Positions 26,020 through 37,523 are shown, counted from the first letter of the stretch. The stretch: DNA of 64,000 bases from Celeribacter indicus (GCF_000819565.1 NZ_CP004393.1:3410001-3474000); one strand, 5' to 3'. A program made the numbers and translations. The notes: generated by a model not told the origin, from the letters alone.

Positions 26020-26703
26020 TCAGGCGGCACGCTCCGTCGAGATTTCCTCCCAGGCGGCGTTGATCTCCACCAGCCGGTCGGAAGCCAGCTTCACCGCCTC
26101 CTCGGGCACGCCGCGGGCGATCATCCGGTCGGGGTGAGTCTCGCGCACGAGCTGGCGCCAGGCCGACTTGATCTCCCCGAGCGGGGTGGCGGGATCGACG
26201 CCGAGCACGTCATAGGGATCGCGCACCGCGTCGGGCACATAGCGCGCGCGCAGGGCGCGGAAGGCGCGCGGTTCGATGTCGAAGATCTCCGCCACCCGCG
26301 CGAGGAACGCCTCCTCGCCGGGATGATAGTCGCCATCGGCCATCGCGATGTGAAACAGCCCGTCGAGCAGGTCCATCAGCGGACGGCAGTCGTCGCCATA
26401 CATCTTCTTGACCTGTTTCGCATAATCCTCGAACCCGGCGATGTCGTGACGGGCGAGGTTGAAGACGCGCGCCGCGGCGGCCTCGTCCTCCGGCGCGATG
26501 CGGAACACCTCGCGAAAGGCGGTGACCTCGTTGCGGGTCACGAGCCCGTCCGCCTTCGCCATCTTCGCCCCGAGGGCGATCACGGCAATGGCGAATCCCA
26601 CCCGCTGTTCGGGCGGCGAGCGCAGGCGTTCGAAGACGGCGGCAAGGCTTTCGCCGGCGCCAAGCGCCTTGAGCGCCTCGAGGATGCGGGACCAGATCGA
26701 CAT
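26020..26703 (-). CDS. TerB-plus-DnaJ domain co-chaperone (DjlA-like)
   Basis: 227 residues from the ATG at 26703 (an in-frame GTG lies nine bases upstream). The N-terminal half (about 25-150) is a TerB/DjlA-type helical domain with FAIAVIALGAKMAKADGLVT; the C-terminal J domain (about 162-220) carries the HPD tripeptide in ETHPDRMIARGVP. It lacks the transmembrane helix of DjlA. Likely to stimulate DnaK on specific clients. Operon with the EEP gene. Confidence 0.87.
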   Translation of the reverse strand: MSIWSRILEALKALGAGESLAAVFERLRSPPEQRVGFAIAVIALGAKMAKADGLVTRNEVTAFREVFRIAPEDEAAAARVFNLARHDIAGFEDYAKQVKKMYGDDCRPLMDLLDGLFHIAMADGDYHPGEEAFLARVAEIFDIEPRAFRALRARYVPDAVRDPYDVLGVDPATPLGEIKSAWRQLVRETHPDRMIARGVPEEAVKLASDRLVEINAAWEEISTERAA

Positions 26704-26782
26704 GACTGCCACTCTATCGTCCCGCCCCGCCGCTGTCAGGGCGCAAATGCGCGCAGGGCGATAGCTTTTTCGTCAGGCGCGC

Positions 26783-27286
26783 TCAGAGGAACTTCTGCAT
26801 GAACAGCACGTCGAGCCAGCGGCCGAACTTGAACCCCGCCTGCGGCACCGTCCCCGCCTTGCGGTAGCCGAGGGCGCGGTGGAAGGCGATCGAGGCCTTG
26901 TTGTCGCCGTCGATCGCGCCGATCATCGAATGATGCCCCGCCTCGCGCGCATGTTCCTCGATGGTGAGCATGAGGATGCGGCCGAGCCCCTGCCCCTGCG
27001 CCCGGTCGTTGAGGTAGACGGTATGCTCCATGGTGAAGCGATAGCCGTTGTTGCCGGGCCGGAACTGGTCGTAGGTCGCATAGCCCACCACCTCGCCGGC
27101 GAGCTCCGCGACATAGAAGGCGCGGCCGCGCGCCAGCCGGTCGGAGATCATCGCGATCCAGTCCGCCTCGCTGCGCTCCTCGGAGGAGAAGGAGGCGGTC
27201 GTCTCCGCGATGACCGGCGCCATGATCGCCCGGAGCGCAGGCGCGTCTCCGGCGGTCGCGACGCGAAGGTAGGTGTGAACGGTCAT
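26783..27286 (-). CDS. GNAT N-acetyltransferase, phosphinothricin-acetyltransferase-like
   Basis: 167-residue acetyl-CoA-dependent transferase. The A motif RAQGQGLGRILM binds the cofactor; ETTASFSSEERSEADW near the N-terminus and NKASIAFHRALGYRKAGT near the C-terminus are typical of the PAT/MnaT subgroup that acetylates amino acids and their analogues. The ATG overlaps the stop of the VOC-type gene by four bases. Confidence 0.87.
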   Translation of the reverse strand: MTVHTYLRVATAGDAPALRAIMAPVIAETTASFSSEERSEADWIAMISDRLARGRAFYVAELAGEVVGYATYDQFRPGNNGYRFTMEHTVYLNDRAQGQGLGRILMLTIEEHAREAGHHSMIGAIDGDNKASIAFHRALGYRKAGTVPQAGFKFGRWLDVLFMQKFL

Positions 27287-27903
27287 GTGATCCAGATCTC
27301 CCCTGACGCTGTGCCGATCTCGGCCATGAGACCCGGCCGGTCCGCTTGGACGATGCGAACATTCTCCATGGCCGAGACGAAAGGCGCAAGGGCCTCCCGC
27401 AGCGCCCCGGCCTCCGGGTGGGCGATCTTCAGGCGGCGCAGGCGCAGACCCTGGTCGGGCAGCGTCCGGGCCGGCCGGCCGGAATGCCATTCGATGAGCG
27501 CGGGAAAGCAATTGTCGAAGGGCAGCACCCCGCTTTCCGGCACGACCATGCGCCAGGCGAACTCGCCGCGCCGGAAGGAGAGGATGCGGCCGACGTCGGC
27601 GGGCGCGCGCTTCCAGGCCTCCTCCAGATCGTCGCAGGCCACGACCCAGCCGGTGAACCGCGGCGGACCGCCGAAATTGTCGAGATCGAACCATCGCGCC
27701 CCCGCCGGGCGCGGCGCCGCGGGATCGGGGGCGATCACCTCGAGGCAGGCGTCGGGCGCGAGCGCCGCGAGCCGCGCCTCGGTTCCCATCTCGGCATGCT
27801 TTCCCACGGGGCCGAAGCGGATGTCGAGCAGCGCCTCCACGGCGTCGCATCCATGCTCCAGGTCGGAGGCGGATATCACCAGATGATCAATACGATAGCT
27901 CAT
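27283..27903 (-). CDS. VOC-superfamily (glyoxalase-like) protein
   Basis: 206-residue protein beginning MSYRIDHLVISASDLEHG, the first beta-alpha-beta motif of the vicinal-oxygen-chelate fold; it resembles the Glyoxalase_3 type domain. Candidate metal ligands are His7, the His in LIEWHSG and an acidic residue later. Substrate unknown. First gene of a two-gene operon with the acetyltransferase; divergent from nhaA. Confidence 0.82.
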   Translation of the reverse strand: MSYRIDHLVISASDLEHGCDAVEALLDIRFGPVGKHAEMGTEARLAALAPDACLEVIAPDPAAPRPAGARWFDLDNFGGPPRFTGWVVACDDLEEAWKRAPADVGRILSFRRGEFAWRMVVPESGVLPFDNCFPALIEWHSGRPARTLPDQGLRLRRLKIAHPEAGALREALAPFVSAMENVRIVQADRPGLMAEIGTASGEIWIT

Positions 27904-28039
27904 GCCGCATCCCTTTGCGCCGGCGCTAAATTTAACGCTAACATCACCGCGGTATTCCATTGAATCCCGAAAACGTGACCCCATGTCTTGATGACGCACC
28001 CTGCATCCACACTCAACCAAGAAAGAACAGTAAAAGACA

Positions 28040-29266
28040 ATGCTCCTGCGCCGACTGGAAAACTTCTTCGACAGCGACGCCTCGGGAGGCATCGTTCTCA
28101 TGGTCTCCGCAATCGCGGCCATGTTCGTTGCCAACTCCTCGCTTTATCCCTTTTATGACGCGAGCCTGTCGTCCTACCTCGCCGTGACCCTTGGGGGCGG
28201 AGGACTCGAAAAACCATTGATCCTCTGGATCAACGACGGCCTGATGGCCGTCTTCTTTTTGCTCGTGGGCCTCGAGCTCAAACGCGAACTGCTCGAGGGC
28301 AAGCTCAAGAACCCGCGCGACGTCGTGCTGCCCGGCATGGCGGCGGTCGGCGGCATGGCCATGCCCGCGCTCGTCTATTTCCTGCTCAATTTCGGAACGC
28401 CCGAAACCCATTCCGGCTGGGCGATCCCCGCGGCCACCGACATCGCCTTCGCGCTCGGCATCCTCGCGCTCGTCGGCGACCGGGTGCCCTCCTCGCTGAA
28501 GGTCTTCCTGCTGACGCTGGCGATCCTCGACGACCTCGGCGCGATCCTGATCATCGCCTTCTTCTACACCGCCGAGCTGCATCTCGACTACCTGTTCCTC
28601 GCGGCGATCCCGCTCGTGATCATGTATTTCATGAACCGGGCCGGCATTCACCGGATCGCGCCGATCATCCTGCTTGGCACCGTGCTCTGGGTGCTCGTGC
28701 TGAAATCGGGCGTCCATGCCACGCTCGCGGGCGTGGTGACGGCCTTCTTCATCCCGCTCAAGGACCGTTACGGGAAATCCCCGCTCCACGGGCTCGAACA
28801 CGCGCTCTCCCCCTATGTGTTCTTCCTGATCGTGCCGGTCTTCGCCTTTGCCAATGCCGGCGTGGTGCTCACCGGCGTGACGCTTGCGGATGTGTTCTCC
28901 CCGCTGCCGCTCGGCATCGCGCTCGGCCTCATCCTCGGCAAGCAGATCGGCGTGATGGGCGTGACCTGGCTGCTGGTGAAGTTCGGCATCGCGAAAAAGC
29001 CCTATGGCGCGACCTGGCTGCATATCTACGGCGTCGCCGCGCTGGCGGGGATCGGCTTCACCATGTCGCTCTTCATCGGCGGGCTCAGCTTCGTCGACGC
29101 GTTCCACATGAACGAGGTGCGCATCGGGGTGCTGTCGGGCTCGGTGATTTCCGCCGTCATCGGCTACGCGGTGCTGAGGCTCGCCCCCGCCGCGCCCACG
29201 GCGCACAAGGCGGAGGACGAGGAGACGGAGATCCTGCCCTCCGCAGATCCGCGCCCGGCGCAATAG
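28040..29266 (+). CDS. nhaA: Na+/H+ antiporter NhaA
   Basis: 408-residue inner-membrane antiporter that expels sodium in exchange for protons. About twelve transmembrane segments. Key motifs: ATDIAFALGIL with the essential Asp of helix IV, ILDDLGAILIIAFFY with the ion-binding Asp pair of helix V, and GIGFTMSLFIGGLSF near the end. It ends in a strong intrinsic terminator. Stands alone, divergent from the VOC-type gene. Confidence 0.95.
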   Translation: MLLRRLENFFDSDASGGIVLMVSAIAAMFVANSSLYPFYDASLSSYLAVTLGGGGLEKPLILWINDGLMAVFFLLVGLELKRELLEGKLKNPRDVVLPGMAAVGGMAMPALVYFLLNFGTPETHSGWAIPAATDIAFALGILALVGDRVPSSLKVFLLTLAILDDLGAILIIAFFYTAELHLDYLFLAAIPLVIMYFMNRAGIHRIAPIILLGTVLWVLVLKSGVHATLAGVVTAFFIPLKDRYGKSPLHGLEHALSPYVFFLIVPVFAFANAGVVLTGVTLADVFSPLPLGIALGLILGKQIGVMGVTWLLVKFGIAKKPYGATWLHIYGVAALAGIGFTMSLFIGGLSFVDAFHMNEVRIGVLSGSVISAVIGYAVLRLAPAAPTAHKAEDEETEILPSADPRPAQ

Positions 29267-29290
29267 CGCCGCCTCGCCACGCATCGCAAG

Positions 29291-29326
29291 AGGGGCCGGA
29301 CGCGCTGTCCGGCCCCTTTCCTTTTG
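29291..29326 (+). terminator. Intrinsic terminator of nhaA
   Basis: AGGGGCCGGAC (29291-29301) pairs perfectly over 11 bp with GTCCGGCCCCT (29307-29317) around GCGCT, followed by TTCCTTTTG. Confidence 0.9.
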
Positions 29327-29381
29327 TCCCCGCGCACGCAGCGGTCCCCAACGGACGCGACGGGACAACGCCCCCGCACCG

Positions 29382-29407
29382 AAAAGGCCGGGCACGCGGG
29401 CCCGGCC
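29382..29407 (-). terminator. Intrinsic terminator of scpA
   Basis: GGCCGGGC (29386-29393) and GCCCGGCC (29400-29407) form an 8-bp stem with a six-base loop. On the minus strand it is followed by TTTTC, 23 bases after the scpA stop. Confidence 0.8.
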
Positions 29408-29429
29408 CTGTCGGTGACATGCCCGCGGC

Positions 29430-31553
<2,124 letters not shown>

Positions 31554-31660
31554 GCCACGGCTCCTCTCCTTTGGCGGCCCGCGACGCAGCGGCGCGGGCG
31601 GGACCTTCAGCTTGGTTTGGCGCTCTCCCGGTCCTATATTGAGGACAGCCAGGAGATCCG

Positions 31661-32092
31661 ATGAAAAACCTCTGTTCCGCGGCGCTCGCCGCGCTTCTCT
31701 TGATCACTTCGTCGCCCGCCGTCGCGCAGGAGGCAGAGCTCGTGATCGAAACCGCCGACGACGTCGTGCTGTCGGAGTTCAAATGGACCAACCGCGTGCT
31801 CGTCGTCTTCGCCGACAGTCCGCTCGATCCGAATTTCAGCGAGCAGATCGCGCTGCTGACCGCCCGCCCCCTGCCCCTCGTCGCGCGCGACGTGGTCGTG
31901 CTCACCGACACCGATCCCGACACGCCCTCGGAGGTGCGCAGGACGCTGCGCCCGCGCGGCTTCGCCCTCGTGCTTGTGGACAAGGACGGGCGCGTGATGC
32001 TGCGCAAGCCCGACGCCTGGGACGTGCGCGAGATCAGCCGCGCCATCGACAAGACACCGCTCAGGCAACAGGAGATCCGCGAGGGATTGTGA
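31661..32092 (+). CDS. DUF4174 domain-containing exported protein
   Basis: 143 residues with a signal peptide (1-23, cleavage near AVAQ-EA) and a thioredoxin-like core of DUF4174 type ([35 protein letters not shown]). There is no CxxC, so redox activity is unlikely. It is divergent from scpA and convergent with the next gene. Function unknown. Confidence 0.8.
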   Translation: MKNLCSAALAALLLITSSPAVAQEAELVIETADDVVLSEFKWTNRVLVVFADSPLDPNFSEQIALLTARPLPLVARDVVVLTDTDPDTPSEVRRTLRPRGFALVLVDKDGRVMLRKPDAWDVREISRAIDKTPLRQQEIREGL

Positions 32093-32095
32093 AGC

Positions 32096-33130
32096 TCACG
32101 CAGCAAGCAGGTCCTCCATCTCTTCCGGGCGCGACAGCAGTCCGAGCGCGCAGAGCCAGTCGGCAAAACCCGCCCTCTCCTCCGGCGTCAGCGTGAAGAA
32201 ATTCCTCCGGTGCAGCGACATGAGGGCGAAATCGCCCGATTGCGCCGTCTCGATCGCCCCGCCGAGCGTGGTGCCGCCCTCCACGCGCAGCACCGGCGGC
32301 GTGTCACGCGGCGCGAAGCGGTCGCTCCAGCCGGGCCGGCCGCCCCCCATCGCCACGAACAGCAGCATGAATTCCGTGGCATTCTCGCTGCGCCGGGCGA
32401 AGAAGCATTCGAGACAGCCGAGCTTTCCCGCGATCAACTCCACCGCCCGCGCCATCTCCTCCCGCCGGTGCACGACCGGCGTCAGGGCCGGCGGAATGGG
32501 AATGCCCTCCGGCAATGTCTGCCCGAGCTTCGCGGCGGAGGCATGGGCCCAGAGGTGCATCTTCGGCGAGGGATCGGAAACCTCGACGCGCGGCCGCCCC
32601 TCCGGGTCCACGAACTCCGAGGCATCGGTCGGCCGGATGAAGAAATTCTTCGCATCGAGGATGACGACATGGCTGCCGCTCGCCTCTTCCACGGCCAGAA
32701 GCTTGAACGCCTGCTGCATGAGCCAGCCATTGTTGCGCGCCCAGCCGTACACCGCGCGCGGCCGCCCCAGACCCCGGTCGCGCCAGTGCCGCCAGGCACA
32801 GCGCGGCCCCGCGACCCAGGCCCGCTCGAGCGCGGCAGGCACCCCCTGCGGCCTCCGCCGCAGCAGGGAGGAGCCCGGAACGATCCGCACCTTCTCCGCA
32901 AGTGGCCCCCAGTCCGGGCGCAGCGGCTCGATCGCCGCCCGGCAGGCCGCCTCGTCCTCGTCGTTGAGGACGACGAGGATCGAGTTGACCGAGGCCGGAT
33001 CGAGAAACCGCGCCATGGAGCGCGCCTGGAGCCGCAGCATCTGCGCCTCCGGCCGGAAGATGACCGTCACGAAATCGAGCGCGACGGCGCCTTGCGCAGC
33101 GGCGGCGCCCTGCGGGTCCGTTCCGGCCAT
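32096..33130 (-). CDS. DUF6492-like glycosyltransferase-fold protein
   Basis: 344-residue soluble protein. VALDFVTVIFRPEAQMLRLQ followed by ILVVLNDEDEAA and VVILDAKNFFI gives the pattern of a nucleotide-sugar transferase-like fold with a D-x-K/N metal position, as in DUF6492 proteins; the assignment is from memory. The start at 33130 (MAGTDPQ) has AGGAG six bases upstream; an alternative ATG is at 33160. It follows pccA in the same direction after a 39-base gap. Confidence 0.62.
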   Translation of the reverse strand: MAGTDPQGAAAAQGAVALDFVTVIFRPEAQMLRLQARSMARFLDPASVNSILVVLNDEDEAACRAAIEPLRPDWGPLAEKVRIVPGSSLLRRRPQGVPAALERAWVAGPRCAWRHWRDRGLGRPRAVYGWARNNGWLMQQAFKLLAVEEASGSHVVILDAKNFFIRPTDASEFVDPEGRPRVEVSDPSPKMHLWAHASAAKLGQTLPEGIPIPPALTPVVHRREEMARAVELIAGKLGCLECFFARRSENATEFMLLFVAMGGGRPGWSDRFAPRDTPPVLRVEGGTTLGGAIETAQSGDFALMSLHRRNFFTLTPEERAGFADWLCALGLLSRPEEMEDLLAA

Positions 33131-33169
33131 GGTCGTCTCCTGTGTACCGAGCCGCGTCATCGTCCCTCC

Positions 33170-35179
33170 CTACTCGAACTCCATGATCACGTCGTCGACG
33201 GCCAGGCTGTCGCCGGGACCGGCGTTGATCTTCGTGACGATGCCCTTGCGCTCGGCGCGCAGGATGTTCTCCATCTTCATCGCCTCGACGGTGCAGAGCG
33301 CCTGGCCTTCCTGCACCTCCTGCCCCTCTTCCACATCGACCTTCACGATCAGCCCCGGCATCGGGCAGAGCAGGAGCTTCGACGTGTCGGGCGGCAGCTT
33401 TTCGATCATGTGCTTCGACAGCTCGGCGGCGCGCGGCGAGCGCACGTAGACCTTCAGGTCGGCGCCCCGGCTGCGGATGCGGAACCCGCCCGGCACCTTG
33501 CCGACCTTGAGCGTGAGCGTGCTCTGCTCGCCCGCCTCCTCCATGTCGATCACCGCGAGCGTGTCGCCCGGCCTCCAGACGGAGGTGCAGCGCATGACGC
33601 GCGCGCCGAGGGTCACGGTCGAGCCCTGCTTGTCGGCGTCGATCGTCAGCGGGAAATCCTGCCCGCCGATCTGCACGACCCACTCGTTCGCCACCACGCG
33701 CTCGTGATTGTCCATCCGGCCGGAGACGCGGGCGCGCCGGATCTCGGCCACGCGATACATCGCGGCGGAGGCGGCCGCCACACGTTCGAGAACCTCCTGC
33801 GGCAGGTCCGCGCCCGCGAACCCCTCGGGATATTCCTCCGCGATGAAGGCCGTGGTGACATCGCCCGAGACGAAGCGCGGATGGTCCATCACCGCCGACA
33901 GGAACGGCAGGTTGTGCCCGATCCCCTCGACCTCGAAGGCGTCGAGCGCGTTGCGCATGTTCTCGATGGCCGAGGCGCGGTCCCGCCCCCAGGTGCAGAG
34001 CTTCGCGATCATCGGGTCGTAATACATGGAGATCTCGCCGCCCTCGTAGACCCCCGTGTCGTTGCGCACGATATCGGTCTCCGTGACGATCTCCGCCGGC
34101 GGGCGATAGCGCGACAGCCGTCCGATGGAGGGCAGGAAGTTGCGGTAGGGGTCTTCGGCATAGAGGCGGCTCTCGATGGCCCAGCCGTTGATCTTCACAT
34201 CGTCCTGGGTGAGCGTGAGCTTCTCGCCATTGGCCACGCGGATCATCTGCTCCACGAGGTCGATGCCGGTGATCAGCTCGGTGACCGGGTGCTCGACCTG
34301 GAGGCGGGTGTTCATCTCGAGGAAGTAGAAATTCCTGTCCCCGTCCACGATGAATTCCACCGTACCCGCCGAGGTATAGCCCACCGCCTTCGCCAGCGCG
34401 ACGGCCTGCTCGCCCATCGCCTTGCGCGTCGCTGCATCGAGGAAGGGCGACGGCGCCTCCTCGATCACCTTCTGGTTGCGGCGCTGGATCGAGCATTCGC
34501 GCTCATTGAGCCAGAGCCCGTTGCCATGGGCATCGCAAAGCACCTGGATCTCGATATGGCGCGGCTGGGTCACGAATTTCTCGATGAAGATGCGGTCGTC
34601 GCCAAAGGAGGAGGCCGCCTCGTTCTTCGAGCTCTGGAAGCCCTCGCGCGCCTCCTGGTCGGTCCAGGCGATCCGCATCCCCTTGCCACCGCCCCCCGCG
34701 GAGGCCTTGATCATCACCGGATAGCCGATTTCCCTCGAGATCTTCACCGCCTCGTCGGCATCCTCGATCAGCCCCATGTAGCCGGGAACCGTGTTCACCC
34801 CGGCGTCCTTGGCGATCTTCTTCGAGGTGATCTTGTCCCCCATCGCCTCGATCGCCCCCTTCGGCGGTCCGACGAAGGCGATGCCTTCCTGCGCCAGCGC
34901 ATCGGCGAATTTCGCGTTTTCGGAGAGGAAGCCATAGCCCGGATGCACCGCCTGCGCGCCGGTCTGCCGGATCGCGTCCATCACCTTGTCGATGACGATA
35001 TAGGACTGGTTTGCCGGCGGCGGGCCGATATGCACCGCCTCGTCGGCCATCTGGACGTGCAGCGCATGCCTGTCGGCGTCCGAATAGATGGCGACGGTCT
35101 CGATCCCCATCTTCTTCGCGGTCTTGATGACCCGACAGGCGATCTCGCCCCGGTTGGCAATCAGGATCTTGTCGAACAT
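33170..35179 (-). CDS. pccA: Propionyl-CoA carboxylase alpha (biotin carboxylase/carrier) subunit
   Basis: 669-residue subunit that carboxylates biotin with bicarbonate and ATP and carries it to PccB. Biotin carboxylase ATP-grasp domain at about 1-450 (KASAGGGGKGMRIAW, MNTRLQVEHPVTE); BT domain to about 590; biotinyl domain with EAMKMEN, biotinylated Lys635. The start at MFDKILIANRGE is the family-typical N-terminus; an in-frame upstream extension to 35203 is unlikely. It precedes the DUF6492 gene. Confidence 0.97.
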   Translation of the reverse strand: MFDKILIANRGEIACRVIKTAKKMGIETVAIYSDADRHALHVQMADEAVHIGPPPANQSYIVIDKVMDAIRQTGAQAVHPGYGFLSENAKFADALAQEGIAFVGPPKGAIEAMGDKITSKKIAKDAGVNTVPGYMGLIEDADEAVKISREIGYPVMIKASAGGGGKGMRIAWTDQEAREGFQSSKNEAASSFGDDRIFIEKFVTQPRHIEIQVLCDAHGNGLWLNERECSIQRRNQKVIEEAPSPFLDAATRKAMGEQAVALAKAVGYTSAGTVEFIVDGDRNFYFLEMNTRLQVEHPVTELITGIDLVEQMIRVANGEKLTLTQDDVKINGWAIESRLYAEDPYRNFLPSIGRLSRYRPPAEIVTETDIVRNDTGVYEGGEISMYYDPMIAKLCTWGRDRASAIENMRNALDAFEVEGIGHNLPFLSAVMDHPRFVSGDVTTAFIAEEYPEGFAGADLPQEVLERVAAASAAMYRVAEIRRARVSGRMDNHERVVANEWVVQIGGQDFPLTIDADKQGSTVTLGARVMRCTSVWRPGDTLAVIDMEEAGEQSTLTLKVGKVPGGFRIRSRGADLKVYVRSPRAAELSKHMIEKLPPDTSKLLLCPMPGLIVKVDVEEGQEVQEGQALCTVEAMKMENILRAERKGIVTKINAGPGDSLAVDDVIMEFE

Positions 35180-35269
35180 GTCCTGCCCCTCTCCCTTTCT
35201 CAAATCGGTATGCTCCGCGCCGCCGCGCCAGTCGCGGGGCCGGGAGCCGGCTCTTGGATTGCGGTCACG

Positions 35270-35305
35270 AAAAAGGCCCCCCGGACGGAACGGTCCGGGG
35301 AGCCT
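35270..35305 (-). terminator. Intrinsic terminator after the small lipoprotein gene
   Basis: AGGC/GCCT and CCCCGGAC/GTCCGGGG form a 12-bp stem with one internal mismatch and a short loop. On the minus strand a TTTTT tract follows. It separates the lipoprotein gene from pccA. Confidence 0.8.
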
Positions 35306-35362
35306 CTTGTCGCGAATGCGTCGCCCCGCGCCGTGGCGCAGGTCAGGCGACGGATAGGATGA

Positions 35363-35563
35363 TCAGCGGCAGACGCCTGCGTCGTCGCAATAGGTGCCCG
35401 CAAGCGCGCCGAGGGCCGCGCCGGTGAGCGCGTTGTTGTCGGTCGCGTCCGCAACCACCGCGCCGGCAGCGGCGCCCGCGAGGGCACGCTCACCGTCGGT
35501 TTGCATGCAGCCGGCGAGGACGGACGCGGACAGGGCGGCAAGGACGAGGATGGATTTACGCAT
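35363..35563 (-). CDS. Small glycine-zipper-like lipoprotein
   Basis: 66-residue predicted lipoprotein. The signal peptide ends in the lipobox LAGC (Cys19). The mature part has the Gly/Ala-rich repeats ALAGAAAGAVVADATDNN and ALTGAALGALAGT, then a short end YCDDAGVC that could form a disulfide. Comparable small lipoproteins sit beside pccA in other Rhodobacterales, as I recall. Its own terminator follows. Function unknown. Confidence 0.75.
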   Translation of the reverse strand: MRKSILVLAALSASVLAGCMQTDGERALAGAAAGAVVADATDNNALTGAALGALAGTYCDDAGVCR

Positions 35564-35909
35564 GGTTCTGCTCTTGATCTGGTTATGACTCCGGAGAGAG
35601 TAACGTGCTCTCCCGCGCGCGCATAGACCGAAATTGCGCAAATTACCGCCACCCGTCTGCCATCGGCGGAACCCGGCCAACGGGGCGCACCCTGCAAAGA
35701 AGAATGGCGAGGGCCGCACGGGGGGAGCGCGGACCTCGCCAGAGGGGAAGGGTAACGGTTTTCAGAACGGGTCGAGACGTTGCTGGCCGTCATCGACCTG
35801 GCACAACCATGCGATGCAGGAACCGGACGCACAAGCGCCGCGCGTTGCACCGCGCGAAAGGCGGCGGCAACCTGCGCAGATGACGCTGGGTCAAGCAGGA
35901 ATCCGCGCA
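35564..35909. other. 346-base intergenic region
   Basis: Holds the promoter region of the leftward lipoprotein gene. A GAGAG/CTCTC inverted repeat with TAACGTG between lies at 35596-35612, about 33 bases upstream of its ATG, and could be an operator. Rightwards of 35650 nothing recognisable was seen; short open frames there lack coding character. Confidence 0.55.
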
Positions 35910-36335
35910 TCACGCCTCGTCCTCATCGGTCCACATCGCGTCCCAGTCCGGCATCTCCTCGTCCTCCGCCCCGTCGGTGAACACCTCGGGAAAGGTGATC
36001 ATCGCCTTCGCGACGTCGATCTTCAGAAGCGCCTCGTAGGAGGCCGGGTCGAACCCCTCCGGCTCCGCGGGCACGACCTCGCGCCCGAACACCCATGAAA
36101 GCCGCCCGGCATCGAGATTGCCGCGCTCGAACGGCTCCTCGCCGAAATAGTCCCAGAGCGCCTTCATGAAGGCCGCGTCGGCGCGCCGGTCGGCGCTCTT
36201 GCGGTCCTTGTAGCGTTCGAGCGCCTTGAGCGGCGTGACCCCCTTCGGATTCGCCCGCCGGATCGTGAACTGGAAATCCGTGCCCGGCAAACGGCCCGGA
36301 AAGCCCTTGTGCTTCGTCATGTAATCGCGCGCCAT
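35910..36335 (-). CDS. Conserved hypothetical protein in the pcc locus
   Basis: 141-residue soluble protein, not recognised as a named family. It begins with a basic segment (MTKHKGFPGRLPGTDFQF), has a helical middle (KALERYKDRKSADRRADAAF) and ends in an acidic tail. The ATG shares one base with the stop of the RidA gene (TGATG), and AAGGAG precedes it, so it is the last gene of the leftward pccB operon. Confidence 0.7.
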   Translation of the reverse strand: MARDYMTKHKGFPGRLPGTDFQFTIRRANPKGVTPLKALERYKDRKSADRRADAAFMKALWDYFGEEPFERGNLDAGRLSWVFGREVVPAEPEGFDPASYEALLKIDVAKAMITFPEVFTDGAEDEEMPDWDAMWTDEDEA

Positions 36336-36742
36336 CAACTGTCTCCTTCTTGCGGCCGGCGCGCGATCAGGTCGATTTCCACCAGCGCGCCGACGGCCAG
36401 CGCGGTCACGCCCACCGTGGTGCGTGCCGGAAGCCTGTCCGGGGCGAAGTAGCTTTTGTAGGTCTCGTTGAACAGGGCGTAGTCACGTTCGAACGCCGTG
36501 AGGAAACAGCGGCACTGGAGGATATGCTCCGCCCCCAGCCCCAGCTCCCCGAGGATCAGCAGGAGATTGTCCATCACCCGCCGCGTCTGTGCCTCGATCC
36601 CCTCGGGCAGGGCCGCGTCGGGCGCCTCGGGATCGGTCGGCATCTGCCCGGTGAGGAAGACCCAGCCCTCCTCCTCGACCGCATGGGAAAACGGCGCGAC
36701 GGGGCGCGGGCCGGCGGCGATCCTGTGGAATGTCGGGGCCAT
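36335..36742 (-). CDS. RidA family protein
   Basis: 135-residue member of the Rid (YjgF/YER057c/UK114) family, whose best-known members hydrolyse reactive enamine/imine intermediates. Family features: FSHAVEEEGWVFLTGQMP, the Cys in ILQCRCFL, and Arg in PARTTVGVTALAVGALVEIDLIA. The start at 36742 (MAPTFHRI) has GGGAGG seven bases upstream; an in-frame GTG is at 36757. One-base overlaps with both neighbours show tight coupling inside the pccB operon. Confidence 0.87.
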   Translation of the reverse strand: MAPTFHRIAAGPRPVAPFSHAVEEEGWVFLTGQMPTDPEAPDAALPEGIEAQTRRVMDNLLLILGELGLGAEHILQCRCFLTAFERDYALFNETYKSYFAPDRLPARTTVGVTALAVGALVEIDLIARRPQEGDS

Positions 36743-37155
36743 CAGAACGCCTCCCACTCACAGCCGGTTTCCACCGGGCGGTAGGCCTCGAAGACCTGCG
36801 CGACCTCGGGGGCGGGGTCTGCGAACTCGGTCGGTTCGGCCGAAAGCGAGATCACGACGAGCGACGGGCGCGGCTCCCCGAGGCGGGGCAGCGCGTAGCT
36901 CTCGCACAGGTAGGACAGATCCGCCTCGACCTGCGCATAGCCGAGACGGTCCAACATCGCGGCGAGATCGGGCGCGACAAAGCGGAAACGCGCGGTGGGC
37001 CCGGTCGCGGGCCGGTCGGTCAGGCGTTCGAGAAAGCGCACCGGCTGCCCGGAGGGCACGGCGAGATCCTCGGCCAGGGCGGGCGAAAGCCCGGCGGAGG
37101 CGCTGACGCCAAGGCCCGGAAGCAGGAGCGCGAGCGCGCTCAGGCGGATCGTCAT
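36742..37155 (-). CDS. DUF6497-like exported protein
   Basis: 137 residues with a signal peptide (about 1-27, ending near ALA-ED). The mature protein has VPSGQPVRFLERL, TARFRFVAPDLAAMLDR, a YLCESYALPRLG block and the end VETGCEWEAF; two cysteines could form a disulfide. This matches, from memory, the DUF6497 family of Rhodobacterales. AAGGAG precedes the ATG. Third gene after pccB. Confidence 0.7.
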   Translation of the reverse strand: MTIRLSALALLLPGLGVSASAGLSPALAEDLAVPSGQPVRFLERLTDRPATGPTARFRFVAPDLAAMLDRLGYAQVEADLSYLCESYALPRLGEPRPSLVVISLSAEPTEFADPAPEVAQVFEAYRPVETGCEWEAF

Positions 37156-37156
37156 G

Positions 37157-37507
37157 TCACCGTCTCCTTGCAAAGGCGACCCAGCGCGCGCGCAGGTCGG
37201 GGGCCTCGAGAAGCGCGGCCACGCGGGCCGTGCTGGCGTCTTTCGGGAACCGTCCGGCGACGCTGCCGCCGGCGGTGATCTTCATCCCGCCGTCCCGCGG
37301 CACCACCTCGACCACCGGGGAGAAGCCCCGCAGATCGCGCAGCGCGCGCCACATGTCCTGGCGGACCTGATGGGCGATCCGGCGGCGCGACAGTTCCGCC
37401 CCGCCCGGCAGCACGGTCGTCGCGGCGAAGTCGAACCGCGCCGGATGTCGGCGCGCCAGCCTCAGCGCGCCCTCCGTCTCGACGATATGCCAGCCCCTGC
37501 GTCCCAT
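37157..37507 (-). CDS. Conserved hypothetical protein downstream of pccB
   Basis: 116-residue basic protein starting MGRRGWHIVETEGALRL. It contains RIAHQVRQDMWRALRDLRGFSPVVEV and a final AGRFPKDASTARVAALLEAPDLRARW. No signal peptide. Arrangement and sequence recur next to pccB in related genomes as I recall; function unknown. It ends one base before the start of the DUF6497-like gene. Confidence 0.7.
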   Translation of the reverse strand: MGRRGWHIVETEGALRLARRHPARFDFAATTVLPGGAELSRRRIAHQVRQDMWRALRDLRGFSPVVEVVPRDGGMKITAGGSVAGRFPKDASTARVAALLEAPDLRARWVAFARRR

Positions 37508-37523
37508 CGCGGCGATGCGTCCC

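Noticed and set aside
31554..31660. Cobalamin riboswitch upstream of the B12-dependent mutase
   Set aside because: The gap is only 107 bases and shows no B12-box-like element.
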